Shown piece after piece: positions 15,198 to 21,947 of a DNA stretch of 39,713 nucleotides; positions within the stretch are counted from its first letter, which is position 1; the number at the start of each line of letters is the position of its first letter. The stretch comes from an uncultured Eubacteriales bacterium. Lineage in GTDB: Bacteria; Bacillota; Clostridia; Christensenellales; CAG-917. A model generated the notes under the pieces. It ran no database searches. It saw only the letters and a list, made by a program, of their open reading frames with translations, and had not been told where the DNA came from. Made by a program: the position numbers and the translations under genes. Where the stretch lies: the NCBI GenBank assembly GCA_900545885.1, contig URAF01000015.1, positions 1 through 39,713 on the forward strand, written 5' to 3'.

Positions 15198-16107
15198 GGA
15201 AACACCTCCTTACCGTTCCGTCGCGATTGACGGAAACGGGTTTTGCGGCAAAGCATTCGTCGTCGGCGTAAGGACAACGGTCGGAGAAAACGCAGCCCGC
15301 GGGCGACGGGTCGCGCAAACGCGGATAAACTCCGAACCCGCGGTCGGGCAGAGCGGCTATAAGACTTTGAGTGTACGGGTGCGAAGGATTGCCGAGCACG
15401 TTTCGAGTGTCGCCGTATTCCATGATTTCGCCCTTATACATAACCAGCGTTTTGTCGCAGTCGGATGCAACCCTCACGTTATGTGTAATTATGATAACGG
15501 CGGCGGAAGGAAACAACTCGTCGATTTTGCCGAGAAAAAGTTGTGCCGTTTCTTCGTCGATACCTTTGGTCGGCTCGTCGGCGATGACAAGTTCGGCGTC
15601 GCCGCTTGCGGCGATTGCAAGAACGACTCTCTGTGCCTGACCGCCCGAAAGCTGGAAAGGGTACTTGTCGAGAATTTCTTCGGCGTCCGAAAGCCCCACT
15701 TCGCGCAACAACCCGCGCGCCGCGGCACGCAAAGCGTTTCTTCCGCGCACGCCGCGTTTACGCAGACTTTCGTAAATCTGCGTCGAAATTCTGATGGACG
15801 GATTCAGAAACTCTCCGCCGCTTTGCGGAACGAGCATAATTCTTTCACCGCGCAACGTGCGCAGTTTTATTGCTCCCCGACGGGAGAGCAGGTCTGTGCC
15901 GTCGAAAACGATTTCGCCCGTTGCTTTGCAGTTTGCGGGAAGCAATCCCATAACCGACATAGCGGTCATTGTCTTGCCGCAACCGCTTTCGCCCACAACC
16001 GCAAGCCGTTCGCCTTTTGCTAGCGAGAACGACAAATCGGACACGATTGTTTTCGTGCCCTTGCTCATTTCCGCGGTTATTGTGAGGTGTTTTACGTCAA
16101 GCAACAT
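15181..16107 (-). CDS. ABC transporter ATPase, OppD/NikD type
   Basis: A 308-residue ATPase. It has Walker A GESGCGKT, signature LSGGQAQR and Walker B LVIADEPTK, and a C-terminal oligopeptide/dipeptide extension with four cysteines (GCVFSDRCPYADDECF and a final RRCF), which in this group can hold an iron-sulfur cluster. It is the first gene of the nickel operon. Two starts are possible: ATG at 16107 or TTG at 16113. Neither has a Shine-Dalgarno sequence, because the preceding bases are the T-tail of the leader terminator. ATG was chosen because family members begin close to the LLDVKHLTI strand. Confidence 0.9.
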   Translation of the reverse strand: MLLDVKHLTITAEMSKGTKTIVSDLSFSLAKGERLAVVGESGCGKTMTAMSVMGLLPANCKATGEIVFDGTDLLSRRGAIKLRTLRGERIMLVPQSGGEFLNPSIRISTQIYESLRKRGVRGRNALRAAARGLLREVGLSDAEEILDKYPFQLSGGQAQRVVLAIAASGDAELVIADEPTKGIDEETAQLFLGKIDELFPSAAVIIITHNVRVASDCDKTLVMYKGEIMEYGDTRNVLGNPSHPYTQSLIAALPDRGFGVYPRLRDPSPAGCVFSDRCPYADDECFAAKPVSVNRDGTVRRCFRAECR

Positions 16108-16111
16108 CGGC

Positions 16112-16152
16112 AAAAAGAAAAGGCTTATTCTACGGGATATAGAACAAGCCTT
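16112..16152 (-). terminator. Leader terminator (attenuator) of the nickel operon
   Basis: AAGGCTTGTTCTA (16152-16140) pairs with TAGAATAAGCCTT (16132-16120), followed by TTTCTTTTT. It ends five bases before the ATG of the first gene, so transcription must read through it for the operon to be made. Confidence 0.85.
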
Positions 16153-16216
16153 CGTGACTTATGATTGTAGGGATTTGTCTTACTTTCGGCGACGCCTTCG
16201 TGACGTCTTTCGGACT
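16112..16216 (-). promoter_or_regulatory. Structured leader with twin hairpins and overlapping terminator (antitermination element)
   Basis: The leader runs from about 16215 to the nickel operon start. Hairpin 1 (16207-16191) is GACGTC, loop ACGAA, GGCGTC. Hairpin 2 (16160-16146) is AAGTC, loop ACGAA, GGCTT. Both share the 11-mer GTCACGAAGGC, and the outer stem bases differ but still pair. A 30-base linker separates them. The 3' arm of hairpin 2 is part of the terminator 5' arm, so hairpin 2 and terminator exclude each other. This is the layout of a riboswitch or of an ANTAR-protein target. The five-base loops fit neither guanidine-II (four-base ACGR) nor ANTAR (six-base A1/G4) rules exactly. 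Confidence 0.7.
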
Positions 16217-16221
16217 ATTGG

Positions 16222-16250
16222 AGTATACCATCTCGCGCGCGCGTTGTCAA
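16222..16250 (-). promoter_or_regulatory. Sigma-A promoter of the nickel/lar operon
   Basis: TTGACA (16250-16245), a 17-base GC-rich spacer with alternating CG, and TATACT (16227-16222). Near-consensus. It would start transcription at about 16215, just before the twin-hairpin leader. Confidence 0.88.
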
Positions 16251-16329
16251 TAAGGAAAACGAATAAGAACACCGCGAATTCGGGCGAAGCGTACAGAACT
16301 CGGAAAATGTCGAAGAACGTCTGCGTTTG

Positions 16330-16358
16330 TTGACATTCCGAGGCGGTTGTGTTAAGTT
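16330..16358 (+). promoter_or_regulatory. Promoter of the DUF3842 gene
   Basis: TTGACA (16330-16335), 17-base spacer, TAAGTT (16353-16358). The -10 ends six bases before the start codon, so the transcript would begin at or very near the ATG. Confidence 0.65.
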
Positions 16359-16364
16359 TGGACT

Positions 16365-16781
16365 ATGAAAATTCTGGTAGTGGACGGACAGGGCGGCGGA
16401 ATAGGCAAAAGCATAATCGAAGCGTTGCGCGCGCAGAACGTGAACGCGGAGATATTCGCTTGCGGCACAAACACCGTAGCCGCGGGAAATATGCAAAAAG
16501 CGGGTGCGGACCATTCCGCGACGGGAGAGAACGCGATAGTCTGCAACGCGCGTACGGCGGACGTGATAACGGGTCCGATAGGCATTGTAATGTCCGACGC
16601 GTTGCTCGGTGAGATAACCGCGAAAATGGCACAGGCGCTTGCGTCCAGCAAAGCGGTGAGAGTGCTTGTGCCACTCAATAAATGCAACACATTTATCGTC
16701 GGCGTATCGAGTGCAACACTTTCGCAGAACATCGCGGAAGCCGCCGAAAAAATCAAATCCATATGCAGCGCGCAAGAGTAA
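16365..16781 (+). CDS. DUF3842 family protein
   Basis: A 138-residue protein matching the DUF3842 family of Clostridia. It begins MKILVVDGQGGGIGKSI, a glycine-rich nucleotide-loop-like motif, and continues with ACGTNTVAAGNMQKAGADHSATGENA (split, about 32-57), the conserved VITGPIGIVMSDALLGEIT region and VPLNKCNTFIVGV. The fold is probably Rossmann-like with a bound nucleotide, but no activity is known. It is transcribed divergently from the nickel operon and ends at a terminator shared with the ThiF-type gene. No ribosome site precedes its ATG, and the promoter abuts it, so it may be translated from a leaderless mRNA. Confidence 0.88.
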   Translation: MKILVVDGQGGGIGKSIIEALRAQNVNAEIFACGTNTVAAGNMQKAGADHSATGENAIVCNARTADVITGPIGIVMSDALLGEITAKMAQALASSKAVRVLVPLNKCNTFIVGVSSATLSQNIAEAAEKIKSICSAQE

Positions 16782-16832
16782 AATCTTTGTTTAAAAAAAT
16801 GTGAGTTTTTGCACGAACAAGGCTATTATATG

Positions 16833-16863
16833 ACAAAAACGGCGGATTAACGCCGTTTTTTGA
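16833..16863. terminator. Bidirectional terminator
   Basis: AAAAACGGCG, loop GATTAA, CGCCGTTTTTT. It separates the convergent DUF3842 and ThiF-type genes. Confidence 0.85.
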
Positions 16864-16951
16864 TTTATACGCTATTTTCATCGGTCGCTTGAAATGGCAA
16901 TACGAGTCGTCGTCGGTTTGTTTTTAAGGGCGGATTATCCGAGAGGAAAAT

Positions 16952-17626
16952 TTATTCGAGAGGAAGAATTTTTGCCGTGAAGTCGTAGAGGTCTATGACG
17001 AGCAGTTTGTGTCTGAGCCCCGGTCTGCCGAGCAGGGTTCTCACCGCTTCCGCTACCTGACACGACGCTATGTTGCATGCGGTAAAGGCAAGGACGGGCG
17101 GTTCTTCCTGCGATTGCATTTTGCCGTAGATTTTTTCCATGCTACGGTCGCCCGGGAATATGGTGGAAATCTGTCCGTACCAGTGCGTTACGCCGCCCGT
17201 AATAAGCGGTATGCCCCTGACTTCGCAGGCGCGTTCCAGTTCGAAACGGGTTTCCACATTGTCGAGCGCGTCGATGACAAGGTCGCAGTCGCGTATCAGG
17301 TCGTAGACGTTTGCGTCGCTTATTCTGACTGCGTAACTCTTGACTTCGCTCATAGCGCTTTTGGAGATGTAACGCGCAATTGCCACGGCTTTGTTTATGC
17401 CGAGGGTGGTTGTGTTGCAGTAAAGTTGTCGGTTTAGGTTGCTTTGTTCGAAAACGTCGCTGTCGCAAAGCCGCAATCCGCCTATACCCAGTCGGAAAAG
17501 AAGTTCGGCGCAATATCCGCCCAGTCCGCCGCACCCCGCGATAAACACGGTTTTGTTGCGCAGCAGCAGTTGTTCCTCTTCGGAAATCGCGCCTATATTT
17601 CGTCTTTCGGATTCGCGGTCCGACAT
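16952..17626 (-). CDS. ThiF/MoeB/HesA-type adenylyltransferase
   Basis: A 224-residue E1-like enzyme. The ATP site GCGGLGGYCAELL (about 31-43) and the conserved NLNRQ and DALDNVETRFEL segments are present. It lacks the paired CxxC zinc motifs found in E. coli MoeB and ThiF; one conserved cysteine in FTACNIASCQ may act in catalysis. Such enzymes adenylate the C-terminal Gly-Gly of MoaD or ThiS. It is divergent from the operon holding the oxidoreductase and a Gly-Gly-ending MoaD-like protein, so it most likely activates that carrier; a ThiS partner elsewhere cannot be excluded. Start ATG follows AAAGGGGGA. Confidence 0.88.
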   Translation of the reverse strand: MSDRESERRNIGAISEEEQLLLRNKTVFIAGCGGLGGYCAELLFRLGIGGLRLCDSDVFEQSNLNRQLYCNTTTLGINKAVAIARYISKSAMSEVKSYAVRISDANVYDLIRDCDLVIDALDNVETRFELERACEVRGIPLITGGVTHWYGQISTIFPGDRSMEKIYGKMQSQEEPPVLAFTACNIASCQVAEAVRTLLGRPGLRHKLLVIDLYDFTAKILPLE

Positions 17627-17651
17627 AAAAATCCCCCTTTACTTACCGAAT

Positions 17652-17681
17652 ATTATATCCGCAAAAGCCGTGATTTGTCAA
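17652..17681 (-). promoter_or_regulatory. Sigma-A promoter of the ThiF-type gene
   Basis: TTGACA (17681-17676), 18-base spacer and TATAAT (17657-17652) on the minus strand, about 25 bases before the start codon. Confidence 0.8.
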
Positions 17682-17758
17682 TACGGGACGTCGAGGCACG
17701 GGCTCTGTCAGGACCCACGTTTTTCGTGTGCTACGACACCTGCCTTTTATTTTGCGGG

Positions 17759-17787
17759 TTGAAATGTCGGTACGCTTATGATACAAT
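17759..17787 (+). promoter_or_regulatory. Sigma-A promoter of the tungsten-enzyme operon
   Basis: TTGAAA (17759-17764), 17-base spacer ending in TGA, and TACAAT (17782-17787): a -35 plus extended -10. The near-palindrome AACCATATAGTT lies just downstream (about 17788-17799) and could bind a regulator. The leader is about 58 bases and shows no riboswitch. Confidence 0.82.
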
Positions 17788-17852
17788 AACCATATAGTTG
17801 TTTATTATATCGCAACGTGCACACGCGTTTCGCGGCTTTCAAGGGGGAATTT

Positions 17853-19847
17853 ATGGCAACGAAATTTGGTGCGTATTCGGGCAAAGTTATCAAAATAGAC
17901 CTGACCAGAAAGGTGTGGGAAGAGTATCCCGTCAACGACTATGACAGGAAAATGTTTCTCGGCGGCAAAATTCTCGCCGCGCGTATTCTCAACGATTTCA
18001 TCAAAGGACCAATCGACCCGCTGGGCGAAGAAAACGTAATCGTCATAAGTTCGGGTTCTTTGAACGGCACGGGCTGTCCCTCGTCGTCTAGGTTCAATGT
18101 CAGCACCGTTTCGCCGCTTACGGGGATACTCACTTCGTCAAACTGCGGCGGCGGCTTCGCAATGGCGATGAAACGCGCGGGATACGATGCAATAATCATA
18201 ACGGGCAAGAGCGACGAGTTCATTTATCTTGACGTTACGGCGCGCGGAGTTGAGTTCAAAAACGCCGAACATTTGCGCGGAATGATGACTGCGGACACGC
18301 AGGAAGCCATAGGCGGCAAGGGTACAAAACTCGTAATCGGTCCAGCAGGCGAAAATCTCGTGAAATACGCTTGCGCCGTAAGCGACGACAGGGCGGCGGG
18401 ACGCGGCGGAGTAGGCGCGGTTATGGGCAGTAAAAATCTCAAAGCCGTTGTTGCCACGGGTTCGGGTTCCGTCGAACTTTACGACCCCGAAAAACTGCTC
18501 GACGTCAAAAAGAAATGGACGAAACGACTGCGCAATCATCCTCTTACGGGCGAACAGCTCCCCAAACTCGGAACTGCCGCACTCATTGCTCCCATGCACC
18601 ACAAAAACATTCTCGCGACGCGTAACTTCGGCGCGGGAAGATACGAACACTACGACAAAATCACGGGCGAAGAACTTGCAGAAAAGTTCCTTGTCAAAAA
18701 CAGGGGTTGCCTTACTTGCCCCATCCAATGCGCACGTGTTGTCGAAGTCGACGGAAAAATCGTTAAAGGTCCCGAAGTCGAAATCATGGGACTTATGGGC
18801 GCAAACATATTGAACGACGACCTTGGCAAAATCATTCATTGGAACTACGAAATGGACGAACTAGGGATAGACACCATTTCGGCGTCGGGTACAATCGCGT
18901 TCGCAATGGAACTCAACGAGAAAGGGTTGTGGGACTGCGGACTGCAATTCGGCAAAATCGACAACATCTCCGAAATTCTTCATCAGATTGCCTTCCGTTC
19001 CACGGAAGTCGGCGACAAACTCGCAAACGGTTCGCGCGCTCTTATGAAAGAGTTCGGCGGCGAAGACTTCTGCATTCAGGTCAAGGGTATGGAACTTGCG
19101 GCATACGAGCCGCGCGGAGCAGTCGGTCAAGGACTCGGCTATTCCGTCGGCAACCGCGGCGGCTGTCACCTTAACGCGGGTTACGAAGTCGTTGTCGAAG
19201 GATTGGGACTTACAATCAACCCTTACACAAAACACGGAAAGGCGCAGATTGCCATAATGTTCCAGAACCTTATGGAAGCGGTAAGCGCGGACGGAAACTG
19301 TCTGTTCACGACGTACGCGTTCTTCCCGTTTTTCCTGTTCAAAAAGCCGAACAGCTTTTTGTCCAAAACCGTCAACAAAGTTTTGCCGTATCTCGGACCC
19401 GCGCTTGCGATTGTCAACAAATATCCCCATCTTGCGCACGTCAACATATTCTCGATGTTGCCGCACCCCGTGGCAATTCACGCCGCAACGGGAATGAAAA
19501 TGACTATGGGCGACCTTATGCGGGTTGGCGCGCGCGGATTTAACCTCGAACGCGTCATAAACCAGCGTTTGGGCATATCCGCAAAGGACGACAAACTGCC
19601 AAAGCGTTTGACTCACGTCGAACAGATACCCGGCGACCCGCGCACAAAGGTACCGCAGGCGGAACTTAAAAAACAGTTCTACAAGGCAAGAGGCTGGGAC
19701 GAGAACGGATACGTCAAGAAATCGACCTTGCGGTACTACGGTCTTGACAAACTCGACGACATAGGCGCGCGCCCCGTCGAAAAACAGGGCGAACGCAAAC
19801 TGAAAAGAAGACCCGCGGCGAAAAAGGAGAGCAAAGTAAATGGTTAA
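17853..19847 (+). CDS. Tungsten-dependent aldehyde ferredoxin oxidoreductase family enzyme
   Basis: A 664-residue AOR-family enzyme, normal length. Start ATG follows AAGGGGG; an upstream in-frame ATG has no such site. The N-terminal tungstopterin domain shows SSGSLNGTGCPSSSRFNVST (about 67-86) and AGRGGVGAVMGSKNLKAVV. The [4Fe-4S] ligands are C286, C289 and C293 (CLTCPIQC) and C483 (ADGNCLF), matching the three-plus-one pattern of the family. These enzymes oxidise aldehydes to acids, or run in reverse, with ferredoxin. The substrate cannot be read from sequence; no ferredoxin or electron-transfer subunit adjoins it. It heads an eight-gene operon for its own cofactor, and its stop overlaps the MoaD-like gene by 8 bases. 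Confidence 0.93.
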   Translation: MATKFGAYSGKVIKIDLTRKVWEEYPVNDYDRKMFLGGKILAARILNDFIKGPIDPLGEENVIVISSGSLNGTGCPSSSRFNVSTVSPLTGILTSSNCGGGFAMAMKRAGYDAIIITGKSDEFIYLDVTARGVEFKNAEHLRGMMTADTQEAIGGKGTKLVIGPAGENLVKYACAVSDDRAAGRGGVGAVMGSKNLKAVVATGSGSVELYDPEKLLDVKKKWTKRLRNHPLTGEQLPKLGTAALIAPMHHKNILATRNFGAGRYEHYDKITGEELAEKFLVKNRGCLTCPIQCARVVEVDGKIVKGPEVEIMGLMGANILNDDLGKIIHWNYEMDELGIDTISASGTIAFAMELNEKGLWDCGLQFGKIDNISEILHQIAFRSTEVGDKLANGSRALMKEFGGEDFCIQVKGMELAAYEPRGAVGQGLGYSVGNRGGCHLNAGYEVVVEGLGLTINPYTKHGKAQIAIMFQNLMEAVSADGNCLFTTYAFFPFFLFKKPNSFLSKTVNKVLPYLGPALAIVNKYPHLAHVNIFSMLPHPVAIHAATGMKMTMGDLMRVGARGFNLERVINQRLGISAKDDKLPKRLTHVEQIPGDPRTKVPQAELKKQFYKARGWDENGYVKKSTLRYYGLDKLDDIGARPVEKQGERKLKRRPAAKKESKVNG

Positions 19848-20088
19848 GGTGGAATTTTTCGGATTATACCGTTTGAACTACAAGATGAAAGAATGCGAAA
19901 TCGATGCCGCCGACGTTATGGATTTGTTCAAAAAGCTGAACGAAGCCTATCCCGTTTATTCGGTCAAAGACCTCAAAAACTCCATTGTCATCGTCAACGA
20001 CGTGAATTTCAACAACCTGAAAAAATACAAGACCAAACTCCGCGACGGCGACCGCGTACTCATTATGTCGCCCGCGTCGGGAGGTTAG
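19840..20088 (+). CDS. moaD: MoaD/ThiS-like sulfur carrier protein
   Basis: An 82-residue beta-grasp protein ending in Gly-Gly, the site that is adenylated and thiocarboxylated. A VKVEFFG start and a DGDRVLIMSPASGG end are typical of MoaD-type carriers. Its start lies within the end of the oxidoreductase gene, a common pairing for AOR-family enzymes. It would donate sulfur to the pterin dithiolene after activation by the ThiF-type enzyme at 16952-17626. MoaE, the usual partner subunit of molybdopterin synthase, is not found here. Confidence 0.88.
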   Translation: MVKVEFFGLYRLNYKMKECEIDAADVMDLFKKLNEAYPVYSVKDLKNSIVIVNDVNFNNLKKYKTKLRDGDRVLIMSPASGG

Positions 20089-20096
20089 GAGGAAAT

Positions 20097-20585
20097 ATGT
20101 TAAGTGCGGCGGTTATAACTGTCAGCGACTCCGGATTTGAAGGGCGCCGCGAGGACGTATCGGGCGAAGTCGTGCGTTCCGTACTTGCGGACAACGGCTT
20201 TGAAATCCGCGAAAAAATAATTTTACCCGACGACTATGACGAACTTGTCTGCAATTTTGTTCGCCTTGCGGACGTCGAGGGCATAAACCTTGTCGTGACG
20301 ACAGGCGGCACGGGATTTTCGCCCAGGGACGTAACCCCCGAAGCCACGCTTGCCGTATGCGACAGACAGGCACAAGGCGTTGCCGAAGCCATGCGCGCCA
20401 ACTCCATGCAATACACGTCCCGCGCCATGCTGTCCCGCGCGGTTTGCGCAATTCGCGGCGGCACGGTAATTCTCAATCTGCCCGGTTCGCCAAAGGCGTG
20501 CAGGGAAAACCTCGAATTCGTCATCGAACCGCTTATACACGGACTGAACATACTTTGCGGCAAAGACGGGGAGTGTGCGCGCTGA
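20097..20585 (+). CDS. mogA: MogA/MoaB-type molybdopterin adenylyltransferase
   Basis: A 162-residue protein of the MogA/MoaB family, which adenylates molybdopterin before metal insertion. The motifs AVITVSDS, LVVTTGGTGFSPRDVTPEAT and ILNLPGSPKACRENL are present. Start ATG at 20097 follows AGGAGGAAAT, which decides it over a longer frame running through the MoaD-like gene. The stop shares one base with the moeA start (TGATG). Confidence 0.93.
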   Translation: MLSAAVITVSDSGFEGRREDVSGEVVRSVLADNGFEIREKIILPDDYDELVCNFVRLADVEGINLVVTTGGTGFSPRDVTPEATLAVCDRQAQGVAEAMRANSMQYTSRAMLSRAVCAIRGGTVILNLPGSPKACRENLEFVIEPLIHGLNILCGKDGECAR

Positions 20586-21784
20586 TGTTGAAAGTCATGC
20601 CTTACGAAAAAGCCGTGGCGGCGGTTGCCGAACGGTTTGCGAAGATGTCGGTCGCGGAGCAGGTGAAAACATCTGACGCGGCGGGCAGAATATGCGCCGA
20701 AGACGTGGTGTCGCGCGAAACCGTACCTGCCTTCGACCGTTCCACCGTAGACGGATACGCCGTATTCCACGGCGAAACAAACGCGGCGTCCGCGGCAAGT
20801 CCCGCGGTCTTTTCGCTTGGAGGGGAAGTTCTTATGGGACAGCCCGCCGACAGTGAGGCAGGCGACGGAAAATGCGTTTATGTGCCGACGGGCGGTATGT
20901 TGCCGAAAGGCGCGGACGCTGTCGCAATGATTGAAGACGCCGAGAAACGCGGCGACGAAATCCTGTTGTCGAAACCGTTGCGCATTTACGAAAACGTCAC
21001 CCGAAAAGGCGAAGACATCGAATGCGGTGCGGCAATACTGAAAAAAGGTGACGTGATAAACGCCTGCAAAGCGGGCGCGCTTTACGCCGCGGGAATAACT
21101 TGTATCAAGGCTGTCAAACGTCCGCGCTTTTACGTCATATCCACGGGCGACGAACTCGTGGACTGCGCGGAAGAATGTCCCGCAGGCAAAGTGCGCGACG
21201 TAAACACGGGACTTTTGCGCTCGGCGGCAGACGCTTGGGAATTTGCGGGTGCGGAACGTGTGACGGACGACTTCGAATTGTTGTCGCAGGCATTGACGAG
21301 AGCGGAACAAGTCGCGGACGTAATTCTTTTAAGCGGCGGAAGTTCGGTCGGCGTTGCCGATTATACGGAAAGACTTTTTGCCGAACGCGGCGACCTGTTC
21401 CTGCGCGGTGTGGCAATGAAACCCGGAAAACCCACGCTTGCGGCATACCGTGACGGCAAACTTTTCGTGGGATTGCCCGGTCACCCTATGGCGGCTTATA
21501 CGGCATTCAGGCTTATTTTCGAACGGGCATATCTGCGTGCCGCGGGTGCGGAAAAAGAACTGTTTCTGCGTGCGCGTGCCGCGGTTAATTTTGCGGGCGG
21601 AGCGGGGCGTAGCTGTGTTATGCCCGTGCGGCTTTTCCGCGAAAACGGCGAAGTGTTCGCCGCGCCGCTTTTCTACAAATCGGGTATGATAAGCGTACTT
21701 GCGGCTTGCGACGGATTTACGGTTATTGCCGACTTCGAAGAGGGCGTGCAGAAAGGGGAAATGCTTGACATTTACGGACTGTGA
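20585..21784 (+). CDS. moeA: Molybdopterin molybdenumtransferase MoeA (first copy)
   Basis: A 399-residue MoeA. It has FDRSTVDGYAV (substrate region), YVPTGGMLPKGADAVAMIED, a MoCF-type domain with YVISTGDELV and ILLSGGSSVGVADYT, then GLPGHPMAAYTAFRL and a C-terminal beta domain. MoeA hydrolyses adenylated molybdopterin and inserts molybdate or tungstate. Two MoeA-type proteins occur in this operon; in tungsten-using prokaryotes duplicate MoeAs are thought to differ in metal choice. Which copy handles tungsten is unknown. Confidence 0.94.
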   Translation: MLKVMPYEKAVAAVAERFAKMSVAEQVKTSDAAGRICAEDVVSRETVPAFDRSTVDGYAVFHGETNAASAASPAVFSLGGEVLMGQPADSEAGDGKCVYVPTGGMLPKGADAVAMIEDAEKRGDEILLSKPLRIYENVTRKGEDIECGAAILKKGDVINACKAGALYAAGITCIKAVKRPRFYVISTGDELVDCAEECPAGKVRDVNTGLLRSAADAWEFAGAERVTDDFELLSQALTRAEQVADVILLSGGSSVGVADYTERLFAERGDLFLRGVAMKPGKPTLAAYRDGKLFVGLPGHPMAAYTAFRLIFERAYLRAAGAEKELFLRARAAVNFAGGAGRSCVMPVRLFRENGEVFAAPLFYKSGMISVLAACDGFTVIADFEEGVQKGEMLDIYGL

Positions 21785-21947
21785 CATACAGTGCAGATTG
21801 CGACCGTCGAACCACTTGTAAATACTTGCCGCATTAGAACCGATATTATACGGGCGGTTGCGAATGTTGCAACGGACGATGTGAACGGCGGCAAAGCACA
21901 CTCGGAAAAATAAACGCTATTGATTGAAACGAAAAAACTTTACGGTT

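Noticed and set aside
15181..16107. Oligopeptide importer as main reading of the ABC operon
   Set aside because: Sequence families overlap, but the operon continues into larE, larB and larC and a His-rich protein, so nickel is the better reading. Peptide remains possible.
16112..16216. Guanidine-II (mini-ykkC) riboswitch
   Set aside because: Twin hairpins with ACGA in the loop are suggestive, but the loops here are five bases closed by C-G, and known downstream genes differ. Not called as that class.
16112..16216. NiCo (czcD) riboswitch
   Set aside because: Gene context fits nickel, but the four-way junction and conserved core of that class are not seen.
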